Under the pieces are notes generated by a model. The model was not told the DNA's origin and searched no databases. It saw only the letters and a list, made by a program, of their open reading frames with translations. The position numbers were made by a program, and so were the translations under genes. Below are positions 31,986 to 46,131 of a stretch of DNA of 64,000 nt, piece by piece. The stretch is from Limnanthes douglasii subsp. nivea (taxonomy: Eukaryota > Streptophyta > Magnoliopsida > Brassicales > Limnanthaceae). The stretch covers positions 158,225,195-158,289,194 of the forward strand of contig JAUPFV010000005.1 of NCBI GenBank assembly GCA_036936605.1, given 5' to 3'. The first letter of the stretch is position 1. Each line of letters opens with the position of its first letter.

Positions 31986-33950
31986 TTTGGTTAGTCCTCT
32001 TTAGGTATTAGACAGATTGATGTTGAGAAAACTCATTGAGGGACTGTATTGCCCTTAAGAAAGGCCTAAACTACATCAAATTAGTTTTTATTCATAGTTA
32101 TCCAACACTTTTGAAAGAAAATAGTGTTAAAACCATATATCCTTGCAACACTGGAAATATTTAAAGCATTAACTGAATTACGAATTTCATTATTAGATGG
32201 AGGATACATAAAAGCTGCATTATCTTTATTTGTAATGAGGTTTGGAATGATTTCTATGAGGTCTGGGATGTCAATGTTGGCTGGTTGATATTATAGAAGG
32301 TTTGTAAAGTATTTGACAGCAATGTTTTTCCAGGTCTTCTTGATGTTAAATCCATGTAGCTTCTTTTGGTATTCTTGTAATCTTGTTTTTTATTCTTCTC
32401 TTTTTGACATAGTTCTGAAACGCCGTTGTGTTTCCATCTCCATTTATTGTCCAGTTGACACTACACTTTTATTCCCATAATATCTTTTCTCTTGCTAAAA
32501 GTTGGAGGTGAACGACTTTAGCTTTAGACAAGTTGATTTTGTCTTGAGGTAAATTTGATTCTTCATAGAATTTTTGATAAAATTATACTTTATCTTTTGC
32601 TTGCTTGATTGCACTTAATATATTCTAAAAAGTCTCATTGTTCAAATCTTTCAGTTTAGCTTTAAGTATTTTTATCTATTTTTATAGAACTTAGATAGAA
32701 TATTCATGCATATGTGTTTTCTAGTTAGAATCCAACATGATTTTGAAATTAGGGTGTGTTAACCACATATTCTGAAATTTGAATGTAGACTTTGGGATCT
32801 TTGAGTTGTCTGATATGGTTATACACAGAGGGATATGGTCAGAACCAGTGGTGGATAAATGATCAACCCTAGTATTTTCAAAATATTTGCTTCAAACTGT
32901 GTTTTATAAGACCATGTCTAGTCTCTTTCACTTATGGGAGTTAGACCATGTATATTTTGACCCCGGAAATCCAGCATCTATTAGGTGACAATCATTTATT
33001 GCATCATTGAATTTCTAGATATTCTAAGGCATAAAGATATACAAGATAGTTGCTCTGAGTGGTTGGTTATGGCGTTAAAATCTCTCATAATTAGCCATTC
33101 TATTGTCTAAGTATAAATATTTCTCAAATTGTTCCATAACTCCATCTTTTAGTCCATGCGACATTTAGCATATAGCATGGAGATTAAGAATTTGTTAGAT
33201 TTAGTTATATTATTTACCTTAATATGTATTGCCTGCTCAAAAGTTTCTATTATTTGGAGCTTAAATTCATTAGACCATAGAATCCGTATCTTGTTTGAGA
33301 TGTTAGCCTCACTTTTTTGAAATAGTTACATATCTTCCATACGATATGTTCCATATTCTTGATAAGTCTTATTTTTTATCTAGCTCGATCAATATATTCC
33401 TGACGTCCCAAGTTTCTATGTTGTAGTTTTCATTAAGTCTTAAAATTTTGAATTTGTTTTGAATTTCTGGCATTGTGGGTTTTCCTTGGGAGAATTTTCC
33501 AATCATAGTAGTTTTAGCTGCTTCCTCTAGTTTGGTCTTATCAGTAGCTAGATTTCCACAGTAGTGTAGTCTCAATTGTTTTTTATTTTTTTATTTTCAT
33601 GTATTAACTGTTTTGTCATATGAGATATAATTTCTACATAGGATTTTCTAGGAGGCTACTGTTGAATCTTGGATGCATCTTGATATCTTGGTAACTCAAA
33701 GGTAGGATTGTAAGTTAGATATGGAATGTTGCCATTTGATTCCACTATCGAGTTGATGTTTGCTGAGAGAGGGGGAGTCTGTCGATGGTTCAGAGGTTAG
33801 GATCTTAATGTCTGGCTGATGGCAGCGGTTGCCATCCTAGAAGGATATGAAAAGAGATGATCACTTTCTTTTGGTTGGTGATACTGAAATGTGGAGTCCA
33901 TTGATGATGAAGTATAAAATAAGTTAATTGGAGATAAAAAAAAGAAGATT

Positions 33951-36900
33951 CTGGAGAGATAAGCCATCCTTTTTTATATAGATAACAAGTTTTAGGATTT
34001 TAAATTGGAAAAGTAACTATTATTTTGTGAATAATAGATTCTCGAATATGTGTGGTTCTAGGTTGAATTTGAAAAACTAAATTTATAATTAAATTTATTT
34101 GATTAGTAAAAAATATATTTATTTATATTACAAAGAGTAGTTGAAAGCTAAATTTATTTAAATTAAATAAATAAATAATAATATTTAAAGTGCAAAAACT
34201 ATGCTTATTTAAGTTACAAAGAACATGTTTATATGAATATAAAAAACTAGGTTTATTTTAATTGCAAAAAATAAGAATAATTGAATAACAAAAACTATAC
34301 TTATTTTGTTTTATAACTTATGTACATATGAGTTGCGAATAATTGAGTTTGAAACTAAGCTTATTTAAGTTTTCAAACGTTATGTATAATTCAATTATAA
34401 AAACTAGGTTTATTTGACTTACAAAAACACTAACATGAAGAAGGATTCCTCAGCAAGGCAGGAAAAACACGAGTCATAGCGGGTCGAAACCCGATGGAAC
34501 TTGCTAACAAAATTATCTTTAACACCATGCAAGAAGGTATCAAGATTATGACCCTAATAGACAATTTATTTTTGTCATTGTTGGAAGAGACTCTTTCTCA
34601 TAAATCAATTTTCGATACAACATCATGACCATACCTCACCTTAGTTGCATTGTATCATGGCACAATGTTAACATTATAGCTTGGAATTGGGCATGATTTT
34701 TATTGCACTTAACACTTTCTACATCCAACACACCATTCAAGTATTGTTTTTATAATATTGGTGTGCCCACATGGATCTCATTGGATCACTTTTTCCCTTA
34801 TTCGTTTTAGCCTATTTAGGTCATTTACACCCCCATTAATGCAATCTTTTTGAAGCTCCAACAAGAATATGTTCTTTTCCTACCATATTGGTCCCATCAG
34901 TGACTCATTTATATTTTTCCTTATATCTTGATCGACTTGAGCCCGTTTGAGTCTTTGCCACCCCTTTGAAAACAATCACATAAACACCTGAAACCATTGA
35001 ACGTTTTGCCAAATCATGATCATTTACCAATTTTGGGTTACTGGATTCCACGCCTTTGGCCAAATAAATACAATTTTTTTCTTTGATACCACTTCATACT
35101 TTTCTTTCAACCTAACCTATAGCTGAAGGTAAGTTAAATTATGCATTTCTTCAAATTAACTTTAGGGATTTTTGTCGATAATTATATCATTCTACCAAAT
35201 TGGAAAATAGTACATGAACAAATAGCAAACTATTAAAGGTATTTAGACTTAGTGCTGAAACAAATAGTATTTATTTGTTGCTTGAGATGGCTTGAAAGAG
35301 CTTTAGATTATATTTTTTCAAATTGTTTGAAGTTATTTTTACTGTAAAATAGGTTTCGGACAGTTTGATTTTTCTTCTTATTTCTTCTGGATATAACACA
35401 GTAGTCCCATAGTCCTTTAAAATTATGTAATGAATACTTATATCTTTATTTCATGAATATAAAAAAAACAATCTTTTTTTTTCAAGGTTCCGTTGAATGA
35501 ATAGCCAAAAGAATCATTTTTTGAACGTGTGATTGAATAGCCCCATTAGTCCTTTCAAAACATGTATAAATTACTAAATATAAATGTCAAAACATATGTT
35601 TGACATCTGGACTGATTGGAGTAAAATATGCAACAAGAATACATGGATTCGAGGAAATTAATGTAAATTTTGATCAGAGTTTTTTATCTGAGGAAATATC
35701 GCTAGTTTTGGTCCTGCTGAAGTTTATGGGAAAACACATAACCCATCTATGTATGAAAAGCTTGATAAAGAAGAAATAAGACACGTATTATAGAATACAT
35801 ATAAATATATCGGGCCTTCAAAGCATTCAAAGAATTTGAGGGATTAGTGCACTCCATCTAATGCGTGCTTTCTGACCGAAGCTGAGACGCCCTTTAGTGC
35901 CGAAGTGAAAAATGTTATGTTCTTGACCTATACACTGAAAGACGGTCTATAATTTTTATTAAGCCCATACCTATTGTATTTCTTTTAAATAACCATATTA
36001 TGTCATTTACATATTATACCTAACTCTTGGATGTTTCTAATGGATACTAATTTTCTTGCTCATGAAAACTTTGAGGGTTTCGACCTCAAATATTTTCTTT
36101 TTGTAAACAAGCTTACTAGTAAAAAGGGAAATTCATACTTTTACTTCATGTGTGAGGGCTTAATTTTTTTTTGATGATCTTCCAAATTGTAAAAAGGTAT
36201 AAAAGAACTAAATTGGTTTGTATGTGTGGTTGTTAGAAGAATGGTAGTGAACATGATATGATGGTATGTTCCCGTATCTGGACTCCAAAACGTAAGAGAT
36301 AATGATTTTGAATAAGTTATGTATGTATTACTTAATAGGTGAAACACTTATCACATGTAATTTCTTTTTTTTGCATCGCCAATTTTCACTATGAGCGGTT
36401 TGTTAAAGATACATGTGATAGGTACATAATGATGATGTGATGAGCCAAAACCTCTGATAAGTGCTTTAAGAAAGTGACTGTGTCGAATATGCTTTCTGTT
36501 AGTGCCATATGGCCCAATCAAGCATGCATTGGCAATTTCTAGGTTGAGGCTATGATATAAGTGGCATAAAGAAATAAGGTTTCTCCTTTCACAACAGAAA
36601 TAGTAAGAAATTCCTCACATAAGAGGGTATCTTCTATAATCGTGAAAAAGGAATGTGGCATAGCCGAACCTTAGGAGAATATATGAAGAGAAAAAAAAAC
36701 CACGCTCCTAGAATATGGGACGAATGATAATAGCAAAGATAGAATTGCAGAAAGATAAAAACTTGTAGTGGCCGAAGCTGAACCTAACCCAACAAAATAT
36801 TCAAGACCATCAAGGACGGTCCAAATCATGGTTCTAGTATGAAGGATGATGGTACCCTGCTGGAGGTATGATAAATTGATGTTGTGGAAGAATTAACTGT

Positions 36901-37734
36901 TATTATTACCATGAACAAAAAAAAGAGTTGCTTCCATCTTGAAGGTTGTGACTGATCTGAAAGGGCCAAATGTTGGATGTAGTGGTGAAGGAAGTTCAGT
37001 CCTGAGTAATGATTGAAGGTTGGTGGTAACTCTTGGAGGCAAGCTAACAACTGTCAAAATAATGAATAATTTTCCATCATAAAAGAAGATGTGGACGTTG
37101 TCTAAGGCCAATAGCAATATATTGGGTGAGTTGTTGCCAAAGTTTTCCTTTGAGTCTATAGAGAGCCTAACTAAAATTATGCTTGAGGCCAAACTAAAAG
37201 AGTGTTGTGACCAAGCGGCCAAAATAAAACTGATGAGATTGGCTTGGCCGAAGGTATGAAAACCAAGAAATAGAAAATGAAGAAGGTATTATTTTGACTG
37301 AGGCCCGAGCGCCACCATCCGAAGATGACAACAAGTGAAGATAATCCTAATGAAGTCTCAAGAAAAGGCTGGATTTGGAATTGATGAAGGGGGAGGATCG
37401 TCAACATGACGATAGTAGTCACGTAAAAACCAGGGCTGAAGACCCACAAGATAAGAGCACGTGTGACGAACCCCTGAGAAATGTAACTAATGAGACCCTC
37501 TCGGGAGGGAAGATAATTCAAGTGGGAAACCAATTGGATATTTTTGCTCGGAGTGCTGATAATGTATCAAGAGTCAACTACTCAGTCATTTATCTCAAAT
37601 TTTCAATTGATACAAGGTTACGACTGATTCAATAAAAAAGACAAAAAAATTCTATAGAAAAATCTGACGCTATCACAAAAGAAGTTGAAATCCATCAAGT
37701 TATCGCTCAAACTAAAAATTGATATTAGTGCTTT
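33951..37734. other. Unassigned AT-rich region
   Basis: About 3.8 kb with only short, unconvincing frames. The minus-strand frames at 36826-37533 and the plus-strand frame at 37375-37635 overlap antisense and show no motif I know. Since an integrase remnant begins at 37735, part of this could be an unrecognisably decayed gag-pol, but I cannot show that. Confidence 0.35.
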
Positions 37735-38596
37735 ATTCCAAGGTTGTGAGGCTTGTGAAAGGTACGCCCGCACAAGTCATATACCTAGCAAACCAATGAG
37801 TGGTATTCATATCCCTTACTCTTTTGACAAACGGGAAACCGATCTAGTTTGGCCCCTACCAATGGCTACGGGAAAAAGGCAGTATTTTGTCATGATCATA
37901 AATTATTTTTCCAATTTGGTGGAAGAAAATTCCCTACACATAACCAGAGCGCAAATGATGTGAGATTTCTTACAGCATCAAAATTTGTCAAGGTTTGGGT
38001 TTTCCAGAATTATGATGACTAACAATGGACCTCAATTAAAAAATATCATGTTAATGAGTTTCTGCAAATGATATGTGATAGAGAAACACTTCTTAAATCT
38101 TTATCATCCCCATACAAACAAACAATTAAAGATGAAAAACCGAACAGTCTTTGATGATTTGAATAAGAAGCTCGAATGAGCAAAAATGAAATGTCCAGAA
38201 AAGTTAGCAGAGGTTTTTTGGGCTTATTGGAAGACACATATAACCATTGCTCAGAGGTTCATAACAATGACAAGCGCCCAATATATATAAAGTCTTAATT
38301 GAAAATATGACGAGATCAAGCTCGGGTACATGAAAAACATTATAAAGCTTAATAAAAAGCTGATTCGACTCACAACTCAAACCCTGAATACTGCTAGAGG
38401 GAAAACGTGTAATGATGAAACTTTATAAGGAGCCAAAGATAAAAGAATCGGCAAGTTCGCTCCAAATTGGGATGGCCCTTACAGAATCATCTTCGAAGGA
38501 CATCACAGAGCATATCGTCTAACCGATATGGAAGGAAATGCACTTAAACATATATGAAATATCACTCACCTTAAAATGTATACCTACTATCAATAA
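37735..38596 (+). pseudogene. El6 Ty3/gypsy integrase remnant
   Basis: It starts in the zinc finger (CEACERYARTSHIPSKP), then ETDLVWPLPMATGKRQYFVMIINYFS, where the first catalytic Asp of IDYFS is Asn. MMTNNGPQLKN (second Asp also Asn) and HPHTNKQLKMKNRTV follow, and NITHLKMYTYYQ-stop at 38594-38596. The MATGKRQYFV signature groups it with El7 rather than E. Several stops. The rest of pol upstream is not recognisable. Confidence 0.78.
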
Positions 38597-39289
38597 AAGA
38601 ATTGTTAAAAAAAATACTCTCATTTATGCTCTTTTTCATGTTTTACTATTATTTGACGTATCGGATTTCAAGTTTCCATAATGTGCCCTGAGCTACAGGT
38701 TAAATCGTAATGTTGGGCACCCAAACTAACCATGAGGTGGAAACACCATTAAGATATGTAAGTAACCATACTGTACACTAGTCTATGAGTCAAATAACAA
38801 TGTTGGTTAACCATACCAATCGTAAGGCGAAGATAATCCTATTTTTTTCTTTTAACTTGTTTAAGTTTTTAACATTTTATTCAGAGTATTCTTCTCAGTT
38901 TAAATATATGTTCATTAGGATCAAAATATTTTATTATGTAGTCAATATTAATTGTATATCAATTTTTTTTATATAATAATAATTTTTTTTTGAATAAGTT
39001 AAATATATATTTGGATTTTTTTTATAATTTAAATTATCGAAATATTTTTACTCTGATTATTATCCGACATATTTTATTAGATATTATCCAATGCTACTTA
39101 CTCTGATAAGATAGTTTTCAAAAATACTTCAGACTACGAGTAGATGTACTTATCTGTTATGGTATTTTTTATGAAATTATATTGTAATTTTGGGACTAAC
39201 TCGTCAAGTGATTATAATTTTGCAGACTCTCCACAACTCTATGATATTAACATATAAGTAAATGTATCCAGTGGACATTAAAATGATAG
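38597..39289. other. Post-pol AT-rich spacer
   Basis: It follows the El6 pol stop. A loosely repeated segment at about 38700-38830 contains GTAATGTTGGGCACCC, then ACAATGTTGGTTAACC. No gene seen. It probably spans the junction of El6 and El7. Confidence 0.4.
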
Positions 39290-39980
39290 AAGAAGAGTCA
39301 ATGGTGTTTGGATCGGTTAGGGGCTTGAATATAGACTTGTTAAGGTATAGCCGGACATATACGTCCTCACGGTTAAAGGGTGAGAATCTGACTAAAGAAA
39401 AACTAAAATTGGAAGGTTCGTTAACGAAAATAAGTACATAAACAGATGCGCTAAAAACTAAGAATAGGAAGTTGATTGCGCTAAAAGGTACACTTGTTGC
39501 ACAGAGTACGTTTCAAACACGGAAAATGTTAATCTGATTGCTCAGAATGCAGCGTTGTATGCTCAAAAGGTAGATGTGGTAAAGAAATTTGAAACACTAT
39601 TCACCAAAATATGTTTACAGTGATTTTGGATAATTTGAAGCTGAATGTCAAGGTACGGGAAGCCCGAAAGGAGATGGAAAAATCTAAGAGGGAGATGTTG
39701 GAGCACACGACTAGAAAAATTAAGGATGTGTCTTGGGTGAGATTAAATTTTTAGTGTCTAATGATGGATAATCTACTCAAAAGTGAATATGATGGAATAT
39801 GCGTATAATCTACAATCAAAAGTGCGAAAGGATAACATTATGTAGATTTGGTGAATGAATCTTAACACTAACATGGGTGAGAATAAATTTTTAGTGTGTA
39901 AGGACGAGTGATCTTGTTTGTCAAACGATGAAGAAGAACATAATGATAATTAGGATGAATATAAGGCTTATGAGGTGGTT
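39290..39980 (+). pseudogene. El7 antisense ORF remnant (coiled-coil part)
   Basis: The plus strand encodes Lys/Glu/Leu-rich pieces such as LTKEKLKLEGSLTKIST and LKTKNRKLIALKGTLVAQ, with stops. The style matches the coiled-coil C-terminal part of the E aORF (KRENEELKKNQEGWATKV). It lies left of, and convergent with, the minus-strand El7 pol, which is the expected aORF position. Assignment rests on position and composition, not on a firm alignment. Confidence 0.45.
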
Positions 39981-40389
39981 GTAACGATGTGGGTTAACTG
40001 CTGAAGACGAGGGAGATGCACCTCTAGTGGGCTAAAACGAGGGGGTATAAAACTTATCAATTATGGAGAACTAATGTTCTTTCTCCTTATGTTGAGGGTG
40101 ATACTATTATCAAAGTATAAAGATAATTTGATGGATGATGTAGTCGGCGTATATGATGTGAAGATTATATTTTGTTGAGCTAAAGAGGGTGACAAACCCT
40201 ATTGGTTTGATCAGTAGCCTTTTAAAGATGCTCATTACTTGTTTTAGCATATCAGTTGCATTACAAATATAATAGTAAAGTAATATTATTTTTAGGCAAG
40301 ATAATACATTTTGTTAACATAAAGCTTATAGTGTTCCTCATTAAAAAAACTCACTCACACCACCAAGAGGGAAAATGTGCATCCAGCTG

Positions 40390-43300
40390 ACAAAGTTTGG
40401 TGATACAATTTCAGATGGTTGATATTCCACACGTGCTATAAAACATTCTTTTCCACGTTTTCTTTCGCTCCATGATATCATTTGTTAAATACTTTGTATG
40501 GCACGTCCTACTTGGGTGCTAATTTGTCTGCGTCCTTATCCTTTTCCCCTTAGAAGATATTCCCCATTACTAGGTCAATGATTTTAAGGTCCATTGGCCT
40601 TAGTTTGGATTTGAACCGGCTTTTCATCAAGCTTTTATAATGTTTTTCCTAAACCCGAGGTTTCTCACGACGTTGTTTAATTAAATCGATGCTAACTTAT
40701 AGCTCGATAGTATTTTCCTCCTCTAAATACTGTTTAATTATATGACTAGGGATGATTATCTCATCAGGGATGATAGTTTTCATACCATACATTTTAAAGA
40801 AAGGATTTTTACTAGTTGACCATATGGGTGTCATTCTGGAAGCCCATACCTTAACGAGCTTGCTAGACCATTTTCCTTTAACATCCTCAGTATTGTTTTT
40901 ATGTCATTGAAGATGGTTTAATTTTTCATCTTCCAGCCATTTGCTTGAGGATAATATAGAGTTGAACAATGTTGTTCCACCCAGTACCTTCTACAAAAAG
41001 TTGTCATTAACTCATTTTGAAATTGTGTCCCATTGTCTGTTATTAAGATGTGGGATCCCAAATCGAGAGAAGAGTTGACTTTTTAGAAAATCACAAATAT
41101 CATGAACCTTCATTTTTGTATAGTGCTTTTGCCTCAACCTACTTTGTAAGATAGTTGACAGCTACCACCAAGTATTGTCGTTTGCCTGCGGCCATAGGTA
41201 AGGTCATACGAGGTTGATCCCCCACTTATTAAAAGGACAAGGCAACAGGGTAATACTCATTGTATCCCATGGTAGGTCGATCATTTAGATATATTCTTAA
41301 CATGCGCGAAAACATTGGACGACTGCCTCAATATTGGCTACTTACTTGGGCAATAAAACCCTGCTAAATAGAAATGTCGTATTAAGCTACGGTGTCCGTA
41401 ATGTGCCCTAACGATTCTTTCATATAGGTGTTTAAGGATAAGAATGACTTCATCTTTGCTTAGAAAACGTAGCAGAGGTCGTGGAGCATGTTTCTTGTAG
41501 AGGATGTCATCAAGAACTGTATACTTAACCGCTCATACCCGAAGTGCTCAGGCCTCAGCTTTTCCCTTAGAGTGGATTTGGTCTCATAACCAGATATCAA
41601 CGATGTCTGTAGTTATTACCTTAACTAATTTTGTTTTATTATCTACAGATGGTCATTCATGTAAAATTATAAGTGAGTGATCACTCGAGAGTGATGACTA
41701 AAGAGTCTGCGATTGAGTTATCGAGATGACGGACTTGCTCGTTTGCGGTGTCTTCCAACTTTTGTTCCAATGTTTGGAGTGCTCCTAAGTACCCCTTCAT
41801 ACCTTTTTGATTTTCCTCGTACAAAACCTGTGCATGACTAATCACTAAATGGGAATCTGGCTTTACCCTCATAACATTTGATCCATAAATATGAACCAAC
41901 TTCATACATTCTAACACGGCCTCGTAGTCATCCGTATTATAAGTGACATTAAAACATAATTTGATTGACTACCTAATCTTGTCCCTGAATAACACTCTTA
42001 AAATGATTTCAACGCTTCATTTAGTAAGGTTTAAAGATCCATCAACTTTCATTATCCATTCCATATGTGGTTCCTTATGGGGTTTTTAGTCTTTTCATCA
42101 GTGAGTTTATATCTTACGAATTTGTTGATATAATTGAATAAACTAGGAATTTGATTGTGATGTGAGCCTCGTACACAATTTCATACTCAACTCAATTGAA
42201 CATCTCGTGAGCCTTTCCGAGATACCAGACTTTTATAATACAATTTTGAAGGGAAATATGTTTGTAGATGATCACATGTTTCTAAAAATACGACCTCATT
42301 TTGTGAGTGGCTAACACAACCCTAACGCCAAATTTTCTAAGTTCAAATATCTTATCTTACCATCGATCAAACTTTTACTAATGCAGTAAAACGGTTTCTA
42401 CACCCCCCCCCCCCAACTATGACGTCGTTGACTCCAAAGTTAGAGACAAATAAGTACAAATAAAGTGGTTCATCTTATACTAGAAGGGAAAAAAACCTCA
42501 AAGGTAGTAAATTATTCTTTCAGTGTGTGAAATATGTCGTTACACTCTTTGATCCAGCTGAACTTCTTAGCCCCTTTAAGGACTTTAAAGAAAGAATGAC
42601 TTTTGTTTGAGGCTTTGGAGATAAAGCGAGACAAACCTGCTAACCAAATTGTTAGCCTCTGAACCTCCTTGATGTTCTTTGGTTTTCTCCATAAGTAGTA
42701 GTGCCTTGAGTTTTTGGGTCGGTCTCAATACCATTTTTATTGACAATGTAGCACAATAATTTTCCATTATGTACTTTGAATGATCATTTTTAGGGGGTTC
42801 TGTTTGAGATTGTATTTTTGTAGGATCTCAAATATGTCAGAGAGGATTGTGATATTACAGTATTCAGTATTTCTCTTGACGATCATATCTTCTATGTATG
42901 TTTCTATGTTATGTCCCATGGAATTCTAGTTGGGAGTCTTTGGTAGGATGATCCTGTGTTTTTCAAACCAAATGACATAACTTTATAGCAGTATAAACTA
43001 TTTTATGTCTGAAATGTGGTGTGTTCCTCAGTGTGTGGGCGCATCAAATATGGTTGTATCCTGAATAATCATCCATAAAAGATAGGAATTCGTTGTCCGA
43101 TGTTGCATCCACCAATGGATCAATAAAAGATAAAGAAAATCCATCATTTGGGCATGATTGGTTAATATCGATAAAGTTGACTTTTATCCACCATTTCATG
43201 TTCCTTTTCTTGACGAGTACATGATTGGATAGCCATGTGAGATATATGGCATCTCGAATGTGCTCAGGTTTCTAAAACTTCTCAACCTCTTCAACAATTA

Positions 43301-43400
43301 CATCGAAATTCTCAAATAAAAAAGCTTAGCGTTTTTTACAAACTGGTCTCATTCTTTTATCAATCTCGTGGTATATGCCGCTTGAACTGATCTTAAAGAC
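40390..43400 (-). pseudogene. El7 RT-RNase H-aRNH-integrase, decayed
   Basis: RT shows WLSNHVLVKKRNMKWW near 43220, SFMDDYSGYNHI near 43060 and TYIEDMIVKRN near 42900, where the usual YIDD reads YIED. The aRNH piece at 41681-41917 reads PDSHLVISHAQVLYEENQKG and NSIADSLVITLE. The integrase has PMAAGKRQYLVVAVNYLTK near 41190 (Asn for catalytic Asp) and a C-terminal WNINHLKLY near 40420. A run of C residues lies at about 42402-42415. Non-functional. Confidence 0.72.
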
Positions 43401-43730
43401 ATTATCGAAAACATCCAAGTGTCATCATAACAGGGCCACCAAATTACATTTCAAAGTTGGACCGAGTTTGTTTCCAGTTCTAACAACCTTCTCACTTGCT
43501 AGCGTCTCATCCATTATTCTGCCTCGAGGGGTCACCACATAAATTCCCCTCCTTTAGTTCGTCAACTAATTCTTAATTGAATGTTTTCATCCTATTGACA
43601 ACCCCTGGCTAGTTGAATTTTATTTGGTTAGTCTTTTAGGATCCATGAAGATTACGTATCAATTTCTGACGGCTGTCTAACTGTCTCTGATGATCCCGAC
43701 CAAGCTTATGACCGGGTATTTCAAATATAT

Positions 43731-45126
43731 TCAAAAAGAGCACGGTGTTGCCTCGATTTTGTAAATCCAAGGCATTCCTAAAAGAGTGTGGTATGAGTCG
43801 GAGGTGTCAACTATCATGAAAATAATTCTCATGGCCTTCTCAGTACTTCCATATCGCACAGTTACAAGAAGTTCCACTTTGCCCACACATCTAGATAAAT
43901 TACACTCGTAGCTCACCAACTGCCCATATGTTGGTTTGTACGATGATACTCCTACCATTTTCTCATAACTAGAATTGAAGATAACGTTGGCCGAGCTACC
44001 ACCGTCTACCAAGACGTGTGCGACCATGTCCCCGTCTATGTCTAAGTTGATTATCAAGATGTCTTTGTAAAGGGTCACTAGGCTCAACAGATTGTTGTCT
44101 TTAAAAACTAGGTCGACAACCGGTTTTCTATATTAATGGTACGAGTATTCATCCACCAGGTGGACCTCTAAGCCCCTCTTATGATTTTCTTAGAATTCTG
44201 GCATGTTCTCGACATGGTGTCCTCACAAAAGATGGTGTAATATAATTATTATTTCAATTTTTTGTCTATCCTATATACTAGTCTATTCTCTATTAATTTT
44301 TCATTATTCTTATTATCTCATCGCTCGCCTTCCTTGCACTTGACGAATTCGATGAGCTCCAAATTATTAATTAACCTATGAATTTCTTCTTGTAGCTACC
44401 AACAATTGTCAGATACATGATCATGGTCGTTATGGTACACACAAAAGTGCCTACGGGATCTTTCATAGATCAAGGTCAACATGCTTCGCGAGGGCTGATA
44501 CTTTTCCCTTCCCTTGAATTTATAAAAAATGGTCACTATGTTTTCGGTTAAAGGTATAAACTTTTGCATCAAATTATGTAAGATGAGGGCCTCGAATTAC
44601 TTACTGGAACTTGCGAGGCCTCGTATCGTATAACTTCATCCTTTATCTTCATGTCTAGTGCAGAGAACTTTACCTCTTGTGTTTTAAGACGGGGTGAATA
44701 AAAATAATTTTTTTTAAGTGTTTTCGAATCTGATGAACTAATCTGATCTTGCCAAGATGTCTATCATGATTTCGAAAGGAAATCTGACAAGGTTAGTGCA
44801 TATATCCCCCTCTCTATCCAATAATCCTTTAAATGCCACAATCAAGACATCTTCCTTGTATTTTGGCAGGGCGTTTATCTCACGAACAAATATTTGAACG
44901 CAACTTTATACCACCTCTCCTCTTTGCTGGTACAAATTCATGATAGAATTTCCTTATTTTTATGTGCATTGTTATCAACAAATCGTTTCCTAAAATCGAT
45001 CCATAATCCTTCAAAATACCACATGATCTCCTTCGGTAGGATATTGAACCATTCGAACGTGTTTCCCTTAAACGTCACGAAGAAGGCTCTACAAAACAAC
45101 ACTGTTTCGAGGTTAAAACCCATCAT
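43731..45126 (-). pseudogene. El7 gag-protease, decayed
   Basis: The gag core at 44938-45126 has LFCRAFFVTFKGNTFEWFN and WIDFRKRFVDNN, matching CRAFSQSFTGSALKWYN and WVAFRRQFVGS of E. The protease at 43731-44087 has VLVDGGSSANVIF, where DTG is DGG, and ends with YHTLLGMPWIYKIEATPC. Zinc-knuckle sequence (HDHVSDNC-like) near 44410 is too damaged to be certain. Confidence 0.75.
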
Positions 45127-46020
45127 TATATTCCTAAATTGCTCGCGATGGTGCTATGGGTCGCCCGAACCGTCACAGATATCCATCCGGTAAGGTTAGA
45201 AACTCGCGATGAAGCTTGGCTTCAAGTATCTTACTGACAAATTAGAACTCTTAGAGTATGTTGGCTGTAATTTGGTTTTTTGTCTCTATTTTCTATAGTC
45301 CATCGTGCCCATTTTCTCGCTCTTTTTCGAGACCTCACTGTTTGGTGGACATTTTCTTGCTTTATTTGTTTAGCTCTTTGCACTAGTTTCATCCACATGC
45401 TCAACATCATCTCTCTTATCTCTGGCTTTTTCGGTGATGTCCATTTTATTTACTTTTCTATTCACTTCTTGTTTCCTTGATTATCCGATAAGACCCTCCT
45501 CATTTAAAGTTATAATGCCTCACTTAAATTTTCCATCATTCCTTTAAGTTCATGATCCCTTTCAAATTGCAATTGAATTTCCTTGAGTTGTTTCTGTTCT
45601 AGCTCATCAACATACTTTGACGGAGTAGTCAACATTCCTAGAGTTGTATATTTGACGGAGTAGTCAACATACTTTGTTTGGAAGAGTATTCTCCCTGTAT
45701 ATCGATGTTCATATGAGTCACTGCTTCGAATTCCTGAGTTTTGTTTTGTGTGAGCCCTTTACTCTTGCTCGACTGTGGTGGATTGACCTTATGTGAGTTG
45801 ATATTGGCCCAAGGTGTCATGATTGATTGGAAAAAATGCTACGACCTGAAGGGAAACCACCATGTCGTTTCTCACGAGGTAAATCCCGAGGTTTTTCTTT
45901 TCGATTCCCGATTTGGCCATTACTATTGGTATTTTAGAACTCAATTTTTTACAAAAAAAATAAAAATAACTTTGCCACAAACCACACAAAATTTAATAAG
46001 GAAAAATCATTTTCAAGTAT

Positions 46021-46131
46021 AATACCAAAATAAATATTAATGATTGGAAGAGAAAAGAAATAATCAGTCTAATAGTTTTTCTGTATTTTAGAATCATATC
46101 TATTTATATTGATGGATTTACCCTTATATAT
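46021..46131. other. AT-rich flank left of element E
   Basis: It carries the left TATAT target duplication at 46127-46131. With E removed it would join 56590-57238, which also holds the solo LTR and the El8 insertion site. Confidence 0.5.

Larger units (their letters stand above)
30150..33950 (-). mobile_element. LINE-B: degenerate L1-type LINE
   Basis: Minus-strand order is a 5' region (about 33950-33370), an endonuclease with WLIMRDFNAI near 33070, RT at about 31985-31192, an interval of tandem repeats, and an RNase H C-terminus (MRIHRIYREQNAAADWLAKW) near 30260-30330. No clear poly(A) tail was found. Many stops throughout. Older than LINE-A. Confidence 0.75.
39981..46020 (-). mobile_element. 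El7: heavily decayed Tat-like element
   Basis: Traces run right to left: gag core (about 45126-44938), protease (44087-43731), RT (about 43300-42850), aRNH (41917-41681) and integrase (about 41240-40390). Nearly every domain has stops or lost catalytic residues. No LTR can be assigned with confidence. E is inserted just to its right. Confidence 0.75.

Noticed and set aside
36826..37635. Overlapping ORFs on both strands near 37 kb as host genes
   Set aside because: No recognisable motif, mutually antisense, short, and low-complexity codon use; no support.
42402..42415. Poly-C tract as a functional signal
   Set aside because: A simple homopolymer in a dead pol gene and prone to sequencing error; no context suggesting a role.
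46021..46131. Old 5' LTR of El7 interrupted by E, the solo LTR and El8
   Set aside because: Plausible from position, but I found neither inverted LTR ends nor a PBS, so it is not called as an LTR.
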